Origin: Clostridium sp. JN-1
GTDB taxonomy: Bacteria; Bacillota; Clostridia; Clostridiales; Clostridiaceae
Direction of reading: 5' to 3'
Length of the DNA: 64,000 nucleotides
Assembly: GCF_003718715.1 (NCBI RefSeq)
Contig: NZ_CP033465.1
Span: 248,001-312,000, forward strand
Below are positions 26,271 through 35,115 of the stretch, in pieces. The notes under the pieces are model-generated. The model did no database searches. It saw nothing but the letters and a program-made list of their open reading frames with translations, and was not told the origin of the DNA. Position 1 is the first letter of the stretch; every line of letters begins with the position of its first letter. A program made the position numbers and the translations under genes.

Positions 26271-27098
26271 ATGTTAAATCATTTAGAAGGTAAATTTAAT
26301 ACATTTGATGGTATTGAATTATTTTATACTAAAGATATAGTAGATTCTGCAAAAGCAGTAATTGTAATAGTACATGGACTTTGTGAACACCTAGGAAGAT
26401 ATGATTATTTTACAAAAAGATTAAATGATTTTGGTTATACAGTTTATAGATTTGATAATAGGGGACATGGAAGATCTGGAGGAGAAAGAGGTTATGTAGA
26501 AAATTTTCAGGACTTTTTTAAGGATGCAGATAAAGTTGTAGATATGGCTTTAGAAGAAAATAAAGGGTTACCTGTATTTATGTTTGGTCATAGTATGGGA
26601 GGATTTATTGCTGCGGGTTATGGAATAAAATATAAAGATAAATTAAAGGGCCAAATATTATCAGGAGCTGCAGTTATAGAGCCGCCTGCTTTTAAAAGTT
26701 TAAAAAAAGATGACTATTTTGAAAAGCATCCAAGAGAAAAATCACCTAATCTTTTAGCTAAACTTATGTGCAGAGATAAGGATGTAGTTGAAGGCTATAA
26801 TAATGACCCTCTTGTACTTAAAGAAACTAATATAAAGCTCTTAGGAGAAGTGTTTATAAAGGGCTCTAGGTGGATTAATGAGAATATTAAAAAATATGAG
26901 TATCCATGTCTCATACTTCATGGAGAAATGGATAGACTAGTTAAAGTTGAGGCTTCTAAATGGATGATTAACAATATCAATTCAAGTGATAAATCTATAA
27001 AAATATACCCTGAATGTTATCATGAAATATTAAGTGAAAAAAATGAAAAAGAAGGTGTTATACAGGATATATATAAATGGATTGAAGAAAGAATCTAA
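26271..27098 (+). CDS. Alpha/beta hydrolase, monoacylglycerol-lipase type
   Basis: The 275-residue protein shows the lipase family order: VIVHGLCEHLGRYDYF (oxyanion region), FDNRGHGRSGGERGYVENF, the nucleophile elbow GHSMGG (Ser about residue 103), an acidic residue in GEMDRLVKVEA and the catalytic His in ECYHEILSE. Such enzymes hydrolyse monoacylglycerols or lysophospholipids in the cytoplasm. There is no signal peptide. The AGGGGAG ribosome binding site is clear. It is followed 45 to 80 nt later by recQ. Confidence 0.9.
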   Translation: MLNHLEGKFNTFDGIELFYTKDIVDSAKAVIVIVHGLCEHLGRYDYFTKRLNDFGYTVYRFDNRGHGRSGGERGYVENFQDFFKDADKVVDMALEENKGLPVFMFGHSMGGFIAAGYGIKYKDKLKGQILSGAAVIEPPAFKSLKKDDYFEKHPREKSPNLLAKLMCRDKDVVEGYNNDPLVLKETNIKLLGEVFIKGSRWINENIKKYEYPCLILHGEMDRLVKVEASKWMINNINSSDKSIKIYPECYHEILSEKNEKEGVIQDIYKWIEERI

Positions 27099-27178
27099 TT
27101 CTCTAAGAGTGCAAATTAGGATATTATAATTTCTATGTTATAATGAAAAATATAGATTATGGTATAGGGGTGAAATCG

Positions 27179-29347
27179 TTGCTTAGCAGTGCTTTGGAAG
27201 TTCTCCATAAATATTATGGATATAGTGATTTTAGAAAAGATCAAGAAAAGGTAATTACAAGTATATTAAATGGAAAAGATACTTTAGCTGTAATGCCAAC
27301 TGGAGGAGGTAAGTCCATATGCTATCAAATACCTGCAGTATTATTTGATGGGGTAACAATTGTCATATCTCCTCTTATTTCACTTATGAAAGATCAGGTA
27401 GATAGTATAAGGGATTTAGGTATAGGAGCAGCTTATATAAATAGTTCTATTTCACACCAAGATATTTTACATATATGTGAAAGCTTAATTGCAGGAAATG
27501 TAAAGATTTTATATGCTGCGCCAGAAAGATTGGAATCTCCTGAATTTTGCAATATCATGAAAAATATAAATGTATCTCAAGTAGCAGTAGATGAAGCACA
27601 TTGTGTCTCACAATGGGGACATGATTTTAGATCTAGCTACACATATATATGGAGGTTTATAGAAAACCTTCCTAAAAGACCAGTGGTTACAGCTTTTACA
27701 GCTACTGCTACTAGGGAAGTTAGAAAAGATATCATAGACCAAATAAAGCTGGATAGACCAGCGGTTTTTATATCTGGCTTTGATAGAGAAAACTTAAAAA
27801 TTGGATGCTTGAAAATTGGAAATAGACTAGGGTATATAATAAAATACATAAAAACTAATGAAGAACAATCTGGTATAATATATGCATCTACTAGAAAAGA
27901 AGTAGATAGCATATATGAAAAGCTTAAAGACAACAACATATCTGTTACTGAATATCATGCAGGTCTTTCTGATAAGGAGAGAAAAAATAATCAAGAGGAT
28001 TTCGTATATGATAGGGTAAATGTAATAGTTGCAACCAATGCCTTCGGAATGGGTATTGATAAATCAAATGTACGATACGTGATACATTACAATATGCCTA
28101 AGAATATAGAAAGTTACTATCAGGAAATAGGTAGGGCAGGTCGTGATGGGGAGAAGAGTGAATGTATTTTAATGTTTGCTCCCCAGGATGTTATCACTCA
28201 AAAATATCTAATTGAAATGAGTATTCAATCTCCTAAAAGAAGATTAAATGAATATAAAAAGCTCCAGCAAATGATAGATTTTGTTTACTATAATGGATGT
28301 TTGCGAAAATATATATTGAATTATTTCGGAGAACATGTGGATCATGAGGAATGTGGAAATTGCAGTAATTGCGTAAGCGAAGGAGAGTATGTAGATAAAA
28401 CTATAGATTGCCAAAAAGTACTTTCTTGTATATATAGAATGAAAAGAGAATTTGGAGTAAACATGATAGTAGATGTACTTAGGGGCTCTTCTCAAAAAAA
28501 AGTAATCCAATATGGATTTGACAAATTGTCCACTTATGGCATAATGAAAAATTATTCAAAGGAAGAACTTTCAAATTTTATAAATACTCTTATAGCTCAT
28601 GGGTATATTTCATTAAAAGAAGGTGAATACCCTACAGTAGTACTCAATCCAAGTTCTATAAAGGTTTTAAAAGGAGAAGAAAAGGTAACATTAAAAGAAA
28701 TTACTAAGACCAAAAAGATAGTTTTAAATAATGATTTGTTTGAAATTTTAAGGGCTTTGAGAAGAGAGATAGCAAGTGAGGAAGCTATACCTCCTTATGT
28801 GATATTCCCAGATACTACATTAAAGGAACTTAGCAGTAGATGTCCTACAGATTTTGAGCAGATGTTAGATATATCTGGAGTAGGTCAATTGAAATTAAAA
28901 AAATATGGTGAAAGATTTTTAGAAGCTATAAAAAGTTATTTGGATGAAAATAAGATAGAACCGCAGTGGGTATTCAAGGACGAGTTAAAAAGCAGGAAAA
29001 ATAAGAAAAATAATAAGAATTCAAAACCAAAAACGCATGAAATAACGGTAGAGATGATTAAAGAGCATAAAGACATTAAGCAGATAGCAAGGGATAGGCA
29101 GATTACATTATCTACGGTAATTTCACATATAACAAAGTATGCAGAAGAAAAAGGTATTTTGGATTTAAATATAAATTTTGGTGGAATATTTACAAGTGAA
29201 GAAGAGGACCAAGTTTTAAAAGTTGCAAAAAAAACAGGAATATCAAAATTAAAACCTATAAAGGAGGAACTTCCTAAAGATATAAGTTATGATAAGATAA
29301 GAGCGATTATATTAAAAGATTATGTTTTAACAGACAAAAATGCGTAG
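27179..29347 (+). CDS. recQ: ATP-dependent DNA helicase RecQ
   Basis: The helicase domain has motif I (MPTGGGKSICYQ), II (AVDEAHCVSQWGHDF), III (FTATAT), and IV-VI ending AFGMGIDKSNVRYVIHYNMP and QEIGRAGRDGEKSE. A zinc-binding RQC region (CLRKYILNYFGE, then CGNCSNC) and an HRDC domain (about 530-605) follow. A lysine-rich linker and a C-terminal helix-turn-helix-like region (KQIARDRQITLSTVISHITK) complete it. RecQ unwinds forked DNA during recombination repair. TTG 27179 with AGGGGTG upstream (722 residues) looks better than ATG 27143, which has no ribosome binding site. Confidence 0.93.
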   Translation: MLSSALEVLHKYYGYSDFRKDQEKVITSILNGKDTLAVMPTGGGKSICYQIPAVLFDGVTIVISPLISLMKDQVDSIRDLGIGAAYINSSISHQDILHICESLIAGNVKILYAAPERLESPEFCNIMKNINVSQVAVDEAHCVSQWGHDFRSSYTYIWRFIENLPKRPVVTAFTATATREVRKDIIDQIKLDRPAVFISGFDRENLKIGCLKIGNRLGYIIKYIKTNEEQSGIIYASTRKEVDSIYEKLKDNNISVTEYHAGLSDKERKNNQEDFVYDRVNVIVATNAFGMGIDKSNVRYVIHYNMPKNIESYYQEIGRAGRDGEKSECILMFAPQDVITQKYLIEMSIQSPKRRLNEYKKLQQMIDFVYYNGCLRKYILNYFGEHVDHEECGNCSNCVSEGEYVDKTIDCQKVLSCIYRMKREFGVNMIVDVLRGSSQKKVIQYGFDKLSTYGIMKNYSKEELSNFINTLIAHGYISLKEGEYPTVVLNPSSIKVLKGEEKVTLKEITKTKKIVLNNDLFEILRALRREIASEEAIPPYVIFPDTTLKELSSRCPTDFEQMLDISGVGQLKLKKYGERFLEAIKSYLDENKIEPQWVFKDELKSRKNKKNNKNSKPKTHEITVEMIKEHKDIKQIARDRQITLSTVISHITKYAEEKGILDLNINFGGIFTSEEEDQVLKVAKKTGISKLKPIKEELPKDISYDKIRAIILKDYVLTDKNA

Positions 29348-29424
29348 TGGTACTATAAATTAATATGTTTTTTTATTTTGTATATTTTCAAGTAATTCTC
29401 AAGTTTGTATATAATAAGTGCTTT

Positions 29425-29457
29425 AAGGATATAGATATTCTAAATATCTATATCCTT
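29425..29457. terminator. Bidirectional terminator between recQ and the Cof phosphatase gene
   Basis: A 13-bp perfect stem (aaggatatagata / tatctatatcctt) with a 7-nt loop lies between convergent genes and overlaps the 3' end of the minus-strand gene. T-rich tails flank both sides. Confidence 0.75.
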
Positions 29458-30291
29458 TATATATTTACCTAGTGTATAAGCAATGCCGTCTTCTTCATTA
29501 GATAAAGTCACTTCATCAGCTATAGATTTTAAATCATCTACAGCATTAGCCATAGCTACTCCGATCCCAGCATATTTAACCATTGAAGCATCATTATGGC
29601 CATCTCCAAAAGCAATCATTTCTTCTTTTTTATATCCCATAGGAATTAATACAGAATCTAAGGCTTTAGCTTTATCAATTCCTTTAGCAGTAAATTCAAA
29701 GTAGAAATCTGCTGTAAACATACAATTTAAAGTGTCCTTGAATGGCTCCATCATTTTTTTATAATTGGCTTCTAAATATTTAGGTTCTCCTGCAGTTAAA
29801 ATTTTGTTTAATGGATAATCAGCAAAGGCTGCTAAATCATCAGTTTCGCACAGCTTGAATTTATCACCACGAGCTTCATATTGAATTATGTTAAAAGGTT
29901 TACCTTTGTATTTTATTTGATTGTTGAAAACATCATTAACATACATATAGTCACCTTTGTCTATCATAGGTTTAACATCAAAATTCTTCATGTGTTCAAG
30001 TACTGCTTGTCCTTCTTCGATGCTCATAGTTTCATTAAATAAAACTTCATTAGTTTGACAATCAATAACCTTAGATCCATTAAAAGAAACTAAAAATCCA
30101 TTGTTTTCATCCATTTTTAATTCTCTAGCAAAATTTATTAATCCAGATGTGGGTCTTCCTGATGCTAAAACCAAGATGGCTCCTGCTTTTTGTGATTTAA
30201 TTAAAGCATTTTTAGTCTTTTCGGTGATTACTTTTTTACTATTGGTTAATGTACCATCCACATCCATAATAATTACTTTTATATTACTCAT
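29440..30291 (-). CDS. HAD-superfamily Cof-type phosphatase
   Basis: The 283-residue protein has HAD motif I MDVDGTLTNSKK (nucleophile Asp), motif II LASGRP, and motifs III/IV with FGDGHNDASMVKYAG, enclosing a C2-type cap (about 85-190). Cof-type enzymes dephosphorylate sugar phosphates, FMN or related cofactors; the substrate is not evident. A good ribosome binding site (GAGGAGA) precedes the ATG at 30291. It is transcribed towards recQ. Confidence 0.9.
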   Translation of the reverse strand: MSNIKVIIMDVDGTLTNSKKVITEKTKNALIKSQKAGAILVLASGRPTSGLINFARELKMDENNGFLVSFNGSKVIDCQTNEVLFNETMSIEEGQAVLEHMKNFDVKPMIDKGDYMYVNDVFNNQIKYKGKPFNIIQYEARGDKFKLCETDDLAAFADYPLNKILTAGEPKYLEANYKKMMEPFKDTLNCMFTADFYFEFTAKGIDKAKALDSVLIPMGYKKEEMIAFGDGHNDASMVKYAGIGVAMANAVDDLKSIADEVTLSNEEDGIAYTLGKYIKDIDI

Positions 30292-30428
30292 ATATTTTCT
30301 CCTCTGTATAGTTCTTTTTATTTAATTATACAATATTACTTTTATAAGTGAATAGACTAATTAAATAATGAGTAATACATATCAAAAATGATAAAAAAAT
30401 TATGCAGTGATTAGGTTCATAATCTGTA

Positions 30429-31148
30429 TTAATCAATCCTCAGCTTCCTAATGCGCCAAGCACTTGTGCAGCCACAAATGATGATAATAATCAAAAGGGG
30501 CAGCAGAAGCTTAAAGTTCATGCTATTCTCTTTCATCATTTCAAAACCCAATGCTGCTGGAAATATCTTGCCAACAGCTGTAAGATGTTTTGGCAGCATT
30601 TTAGTAGGGAACATTATACCAGAAAGCATAAGTGACGGTAGAAATATGAGCTGAGACACCATTGTAAGTTTTGATGTAGTTTTAATTGTAAGCCCCAAAA
30701 TGGCTCCAATGCTTAAACTGGCAATAATGAAAATAGCCAACATGATAAAGTACATTGTAGTATTTTTCGGAAGGGATGCCTTAAAAGCAAGAGGTGCAAT
30801 AAAATATATTATAGTGCTCATTATAAGGAGATGTACAAATGCCGAGATCAAATTGTTTATAACAGGTATGCACATAGGAATACCACCTATTTGATATGAC
30901 TTTTTTAGTTCGCTTTTGTAAGTTTCTGAAATGGAAGCCGGAGCACCTAAAATTGCCCCCATTGTAACACCAAAAATAGACATGGACTGTATCAGTGTAC
31001 TTTTAGTATCTGGTGTTATTGAGGTAAATATTACACTCATAAAGCCGAAGAATACAAGCGGTATCACATAGTATGTGAGCAGAATCCCTTTATTTCTTAG
31101 ATCAAGCTTCCACTGAAGCAATATACCATATAAAAATGCTTCCATCAT
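30429..31148 (-). CDS. ABC-2 type transporter permease
   Basis: The 239-residue protein has six hydrophobic helices and an ABC-2 membrane domain with the re-entrant-like segment LSGIMFPTKMLPKHLTAVGK. Its ATG overlaps the stop of the ATPase gene (ATGA), after GGAGGG, so the two are translationally coupled. It forms the membrane half of an exporter controlled by the MerR regulator at the head of the operon. Substrate unknown; a drug is likely. Confidence 0.87.
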   Translation of the reverse strand: MMEAFLYGILLQWKLDLRNKGILLTYYVIPLVFFGFMSVIFTSITPDTKSTLIQSMSIFGVTMGAILGAPASISETYKSELKKSYQIGGIPMCIPVINNLISAFVHLLIMSTIIYFIAPLAFKASLPKNTTMYFIMLAIFIIASLSIGAILGLTIKTTSKLTMVSQLIFLPSLMLSGIMFPTKMLPKHLTAVGKIFPAALGFEMMKENSMNFKLLLPLLIIIIICGCTSAWRIRKLRID

Positions 31149-32008
31149 TTACCCTCCTTTGCAATATCCAAAAAACTTTCTTCCAAAGACTGATGAACAA
31201 TCCTGATATCAAGGACAGGATTGAATGAACTTTTAAGAAAAGTTAATAGTTCGATTAGAACGTCACTGATATTGGTAGTGATAAAAGTATGATAATCATT
31301 TTCAGTTTCAACATAGGTAGAATGGACGAAATCAGTCTTTTTCAGAGGCTTACCAGTTTTGATTTGTAGTCTGATTTTTGAATGTATCTGTGTAGTAAGC
31401 TCTCTAGCAGTGCCTATATAAGCGATTTTACCATCCTTTAATATGGCTAGCCTGTCGCATAAATTTTCAATTTCATTCATATCATGACTTGATAGAACTA
31501 TTGTCTTGCCGTTACATTTAAGCTTTCTGATTTGCTCATGAAGTGCTGCTCTGCCCTCTACGTCAAGTCCAGCGGTTGGTTCATCAAGAAAGATGATATC
31601 TGGGTTACCTATCAATCCAAGTGCAAGATGCAGACGTCTTTTTTGTCCCGTAGACAATTGACCATACTGCTTATTTTTTATTACTGATAACCCAAGGCTT
31701 TCAAAAATGGATGGGTCTATATTTGATTTATTCCACTTGCAAAACAGCGTAAATGCTTCAATTACTTTTATATTAGCTGGCAGAGAAGATGACTGGAGTT
31801 GTACCCCAAAGTTGCCATCAATTGAAACTTTACCGCTTTCATATTTCCTAAGGCCTTCGATGCATTCAAGGGTGGTAGTTTTACCAGCGCCATTTGTACC
31901 CAAAAGTGCAAAGACTTCACCTTTTTTTACATCAAAGGATATTCCTTTAATAACTGTATTTTGTCCATAATTTTTTATCAGGTTTTCAACCTTTATTGCT
32001 AATGTCAT
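31145..32008 (-). CDS. ABC transporter ATP-binding protein
   Basis: The 287-residue ATPase has Walker A (GTNGAGKTT), signature LSTGQKRRLHLALGLI, Walker B (IIFLDEPTAGLDV) and switch LSSHDMNEI. ATG 32008 is chosen because GAAAGGAGA lies just upstream; the longer frame to 32044 is within the MerR gene. It overlaps the MerR gene by 23 nt and the permease gene by 4 nt, forming a tight three-gene operon. The family member is of the ABC-2 (drug/antibiotic export) type. Confidence 0.9.
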   Translation of the reverse strand: MTLAIKVENLIKNYGQNTVIKGISFDVKKGEVFALLGTNGAGKTTTLECIEGLRKYESGKVSIDGNFGVQLQSSSLPANIKVIEAFTLFCKWNKSNIDPSIFESLGLSVIKNKQYGQLSTGQKRRLHLALGLIGNPDIIFLDEPTAGLDVEGRAALHEQIRKLKCNGKTIVLSSHDMNEIENLCDRLAILKDGKIAYIGTARELTTQIHSKIRLQIKTGKPLKKTDFVHSTYVETENDYHTFITTNISDVLIELLTFLKSSFNPVLDIRIVHQSLEESFLDIAKEGK

Positions 32009-32804
32009 TATACTTCTCCTTTCTAAATGGATTTTGTTTACCACTGGCTTGAAAATATATATCCAGCGCCTTTCCTATAAACCCATCAGCTATTTGCTGT
32101 TTTTTCTGCATTTCTTTGCTCCATCCTTGTTTGGTCTCGCTGAACTTCTTAAGCTTTGGGAGCATACTCATATCACCACCTGTGAAATCCATTATGAGTG
32201 ACCACCATTGTTTAGCAAGTTCTTGTCCTTTGCTACTTTCTGGAGTTATCTTTTGCTCACTAAGCAGTACAATCTCATCACACATGCTTTTCCATTTTTT
32301 AAAGAGTGCAAGGCCACAGTCAGGTTGATTTGTGAATCTGTCTTTAATGTGCGTCATAAGGGTGTCATCAAAAAATTTAACAACCCAATATCCTTCGTTG
32401 TTTTTACGAATCAGTGTAATTATATCAGCATATTTATTGAAGTCCACTTCATGAATAAGGGATACCTCATCCCTTAAGGACTGTACCGCAGATATAGCCT
32501 CCGTTAACTTTTCTATTTGAGATTTCAATGACTGTTCTTGAGAATTCAGCATTTTTACAACATCATCAGGGTTGTCTAGGGAGATTAGTTTGTCCTTAAT
32601 ATCTTCCAAAGAAAAACCTAAATATTTAAAAGATAATATTTGATGAAGCTTTACTATATCTTTTTTAGTATAAAGTCTCCTGCCGCCTTCGCTTTTGCAT
32701 GATGGAGTAAGCAATCCTTCTTTGTCATAATATTGAAGGGTACGTACGGTTATGCCCATTAGCTTTGCAAGTTCGCCTACTGTTAACAAATCTTTATTTT
32801 TCAT
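31986..32804 (-). CDS. MerR-family regulator with TipAS-like domain
   Basis: The 272-residue protein begins with the MerR winged helix (LLTVGELAKLMGITVRTLQY, YDKEGLLTPS), continues with a coiled-coil dimerisation helix (about 75-115) and ends in a TipAS-like antibiotic-recognition domain (SSKGQELAKQWWSLIMDFTG, then ADGFIGKALDIYF). TipAL-type regulators bind drugs such as thiopeptides and activate transcription by untwisting over-long promoters. The promoter upstream has exactly such a 19-bp spacer. The operon also encodes an ABC exporter, so this is a drug-inducible efflux unit (inference). Confidence 0.9.
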   Translation of the reverse strand: MKNKDLLTVGELAKLMGITVRTLQYYDKEGLLTPSCKSEGGRRLYTKKDIVKLHQILSFKYLGFSLEDIKDKLISLDNPDDVVKMLNSQEQSLKSQIEKLTEAISAVQSLRDEVSLIHEVDFNKYADIITLIRKNNEGYWVVKFFDDTLMTHIKDRFTNQPDCGLALFKKWKSMCDEIVLLSEQKITPESSKGQELAKQWWSLIMDFTGGDMSMLPKLKKFSETKQGWSKEMQKKQQIADGFIGKALDIYFQASGKQNPFRKEKYNDISNKG

Positions 32805-32825
32805 TTACTTTACCTCCTTATTCAC

Positions 32826-32856
32826 ATTATACAATATGACGTAACGTCACAAACAA
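32826..32856 (-). promoter_or_regulatory. MerR-type promoter with 19-bp spacer and dyad
   Basis: Read on the minus strand, TTGTTT (-35, plus coordinates 32851-32856) and TATAAT (-10, 32826-32831) are 19 bp apart. The perfect dyad TGACGT-T-ACGTCA (32837-32849) lies in the spacer. Over-long spacers with a centred dyad are the hallmark of promoters activated by MerR proteins. Confidence 0.8.
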
Positions 32857-32859
32857 GAG

Positions 32860-33047
32860 ATATTAGATGAACTATTGAAACTTGACATAAAAAATGAGTA
32901 TTTTATTGAAGAAATAAATGAATTAAGTCAGGTTAAACCAATGCTAGAAGATTTAGAATAAATATAAAGACTATTAGAGGACTAGATTACTATACTGGAA
33001 CTGTTTTTGAAACAATACTAGTAGAAGACTATGGTTCAATTTGTTGA
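32860..33047 (+). pseudogene. Histidyl-tRNA synthetase fragment
   Basis: One frame encodes LDELLKLDIKNEYFIEEINE, and after a frameshift near 32960 another reads TIRGLDYYTGTVFETILVED. This is the HisS/HisZ motif RGLDYYTGTVFE followed by the start of the next strand. Only about 60 codons remain, with no start and no aminoacylation-active remainder. It is a fragment of a second hisS-like gene, not the essential copy. Confidence 0.7.
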
Positions 33048-33057
33048 GGTGTAAGAT

Positions 33058-33222
33058 ATGATAATTAAGGGAGATTTAGTTGTCATGAGTATTGAAATTT
33101 ATGAAAAACTTGTGGGTAGATTTCAATTGTATAAATTGATTGATGAAGGTATAGATGCGATGGAAAAGAAAAAAGTGAGACCATTTAAGGAAGCATTTGA
33201 TGATATACAGAAAGGTTTATAA
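33058..33222 (+). pseudogene. Phd/YefM-type antitoxin with internal deletion
   Basis: The 54-codon frame begins MIIK, the usual first residues of clostridial Phd-type antitoxins, and jumps directly to GDLVVMSIEIYEKLVGRFQL. The intervening 30 or so residues (the DNA-binding and dimerising part, normally ending in KNGEGDLVVMS) are missing. The C-terminal toxin-binding helices (KKKVRPFKEAFDDIQ) remain. It could still be expressed (in-frame deletion), but GAGGTG is 10 nt upstream and DNA binding should be lost. Confidence 0.6.
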
Positions 33223-33223
33223 A

Positions 33224-33286
33224 ATGGGTATGTATAATGTTGAAATTACTGAACCTGCTGAAAAAGATCTATATGAAATTGGTTAA
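33224..33286 (+). pseudogene. RelE/ParE-type toxin stub
   Basis: An ATG 1 nt after the antitoxin stop opens a frame MGMYNVEITEPAEKDLYEIG, which is the N-terminus of RelE/ParE toxins, then meets TAA at 33284. Nothing recognisable of the toxin core follows, so the toxin is dead. The gene order (antitoxin, then toxin) shows this was once a complete module. Confidence 0.65.
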
Positions 33287-33836
33287 ATTTATTATAGACA
33301 AAAATGTTGATTCCAATATTGTATTGAATATGCAGTATGATTTAAAAAAATATAATAAAAAAGTATTGACTTATACAAACGTTTACTATATAATAAAATC
33401 AAGAAGAAAGATATAACTTCTTCTAGCAATCCTAACTCGAAAAGAGTACTAAGGAAATTGTTTTAAAGAGGTAGAAAGTTTAAAAAATCAGATATTAATA
33501 CACTTATTTAGAACGAAAGTAAATATGATTAAATATTCACTGGAGTAAGTTATAAGAAAGTATCTGAAAAATGCTTGTGGATATTTAATTTGTAAGAATG
33601 TTCAACAAGAATGTATGAAATTTGGTAAGTTTAGATTAAAGCGTTATATAATAAAGCAGTATAGTTTTAAAGGTAAGTCTTTTGTTAGAAAGTTAATTGA
33701 AGTTTTTTAGAAGTGTGTTTGAAGAAAAATAATAAATTAAATTTTTATAGTGTATTAATACATTGTAATGGTAATTGGAAAAAGGTGATAAATATTCAGG
33801 TAAGATCAGAGTACTCAAAAGAGTTAGGATTTGCTT
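33287..33836. other. Gene-free, AT-rich decayed stretch
   Basis: No ORF longer than about 35 codons with a ribosome binding site is present. One frame near 33610-33710 reads ECMKFGKFRLKRYIIKQYSF and stops, and I cannot assign it. The stretch appears to be eroded DNA between the dead toxin-antitoxin module and the terminator at 33837. Confidence 0.4.
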
Positions 33837-33883
33837 AACCACCAGTTAGTTATATGATAGCTAATTGGTGGTTTTAATTTTAT
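33837..33883. terminator. Intrinsic terminator
   Basis: The stem aaccaccagttagtt / agctaattggtggtt (few mismatches) is followed by TTAATTTTATTT on the plus strand. It sits 35 nt beyond the 3' end of the minus-strand membrane-protein gene and could act in both directions. Confidence 0.65.
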
Positions 33884-33916
33884 TTAGAAAAGTTAAAATG
33901 TGCCCAAATAATCAGT

Positions 33917-34582
33917 TTAATCTTCCATATCCTTAATTATCATCTTTACAATTCGTATATTTTTGCCTTTTATATAAAGATACATAAGAAAGCATGAAAA
34001 GCTTCCACCTGTAGTTCCACAAATAATGTCACACATAGTATCATGAAGACTATTATTTTGTGCTGTAAATCCAAAAATTTGATCTGTTGTAAATTCCCAA
34101 ATTTCCCATGCCCCTGCACATGCAATTGCAAATAGCAGCGGAAATATAACCATAGTTATAGGTTTCATTGACGGATTCTCTTTGTTACCACATAAAAAAA
34201 TATATATAATCAATCCGTAAAATGCCAATAATGCTCCGGATATCAAATGTAAAAATTTATCATAATGTGATATGCTATAAAAATTCATTATATTTGTTAA
34301 ATACATGGAAAAAAATATAAAGACCAGTGCTAATAAATAACCTACTTTAGACTTTTTTAAAAATGTTTTATTAAATAACCATCTTATTATAAATATAGTT
34401 ATATAAATTAATACAATTCTAAAGACTTTTCCGCCGCCTCTGGCAAATACATCCCATACTAATGTAATGGTTAATAATACATAAAATATATAAGTAATTA
34501 TTGTGTTATATTTCATATGCTTTTTTATTGAATATCTCCTAACTAACATGCTTTCGTAATTATTATACCATAAAATTTCCAT
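33917..34582 (-). CDS. Integral membrane protein, YjdF/DUF2238-like
   Basis: Up to 221 residues with six hydrophobic helices. Conserved polar motifs within the membrane part, SHYDKFLHLISGALLAFYGL, AGAWEIWEFTTDQIFG and NNSLHDTMCDIICGTTGG, resemble the YjdF/DUF2238 group (assignment from pattern recall). Function is unknown. The start is uncertain: the longest frame begins at 34582, but a TATAAT sequence lies inside its first codons, so ATG 34549 (MLVRRYSI) or a later Met may be real. Confidence 0.7.
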   Translation of the reverse strand: MEILWYNNYESMLVRRYSIKKHMKYNTIITYIFYVLLTITLVWDVFARGGGKVFRIVLIYITIFIIRWLFNKTFLKKSKVGYLLALVFIFFSMYLTNIMNFYSISHYDKFLHLISGALLAFYGLIIYIFLCGNKENPSMKPITMVIFPLLFAIACAGAWEIWEFTTDQIFGFTAQNNSLHDTMCDIICGTTGGSFSCFLMYLYIKGKNIRIVKMIIKDMED

Positions 34583-34663
34583 ACGGTTTGCATGCTTTTA
34601 TTTTTAGTTTGTGTAAAATTACTGCAGGATATTACTAAACAAAAAATAGAAAAGAAATTTAGT

Positions 34664-34746
34664 TTGTTGTTTTTTATTAAAATCTTATAGTAGGGATAGA
34701 TACTTAGCCCATCGAATCAATCAAATGATTTGATGGGCTTTTTTTT
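34664..34746 (+). ncRNA. Candidate small RNA or orphan promoter-terminator unit
   Basis: TTGTTG (34664-34669) and TATAGT (34686-34691) are 16 bp apart and would start a transcript near 34697. An excellent terminator lies at 34706-34746 (14-bp stem agcccatcgaatca / tgatttgatgggct, then eight Ts). No plus-strand gene ends upstream, since the neighbour is on the other strand, so this terminator belongs to a very short RNA of about 50 nt or to a read-through transcript. Confidence 0.4.
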
Positions 34747-34779
34747 GAAAAAGTGGACACTCTAGAGTTAAGTATTCTT

Positions 34780-34807
34780 TTAATATCGAAAGTAACAATC
34801 ATATATA
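34780..34807 (+). promoter_or_regulatory. Possible sporulation (sigma-E-like) promoter of cotJABC
   Basis: TTAATAT (34780-34786) and CATATATA (34800-34807), 13 nt apart, approximate the sigma-E consensus (ATA-rich -35, CATA -10). The cotJ operon of Bacillus subtilis is sigma-E dependent. The match here is imperfect. Confidence 0.35.
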
Positions 34808-34860
34808 GCTAATCATAAGATAAGACTAGGTAAGCAAAAAATGAGGAGGATATAATAAGT

Positions 34861-35115
34861 ATGACTAAAGGTACAAAACTAGATCTTGAAGATATCAACT
34901 TGCCACAGGACAAATGTATTCCACAAGAAACAGTAATAAAAAATGTAAGATTGGCAGCTGCATACGTGCCATATCAAAAATTATGCACACTTCTATGCCC
35001 TATTGAAGCCCTTAAACACGGAACTGTATTTCCTGAGCTTTATAGCCCTTATGAAGGAAAAGAAAAAAAAATAAAGAAGTTTGGAAAAGATGGAGGGGGC
35101 GCTTATTGTGAATGA
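34861..35115 (+). CDS. cotJA: Spore coat-associated protein CotJA
   Basis: The 84-residue protein carries the CotJA pattern: the central VRLAAAYVPYQKLCTLLCPI and then EALKHGTVFPELYSPYEGKE, the usual length for the family. CotJA is a small soluble protein needed for assembly of CotJC into the inner spore coat. GAGGAGG precedes ATG 34861. The cotJB start lies inside its last codons (8-nt overlap), giving tight coupling. Confidence 0.93.
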   Translation: MTKGTKLDLEDINLPQDKCIPQETVIKNVRLAAAYVPYQKLCTLLCPIEALKHGTVFPELYSPYEGKEKKIKKFGKDGGGAYCE

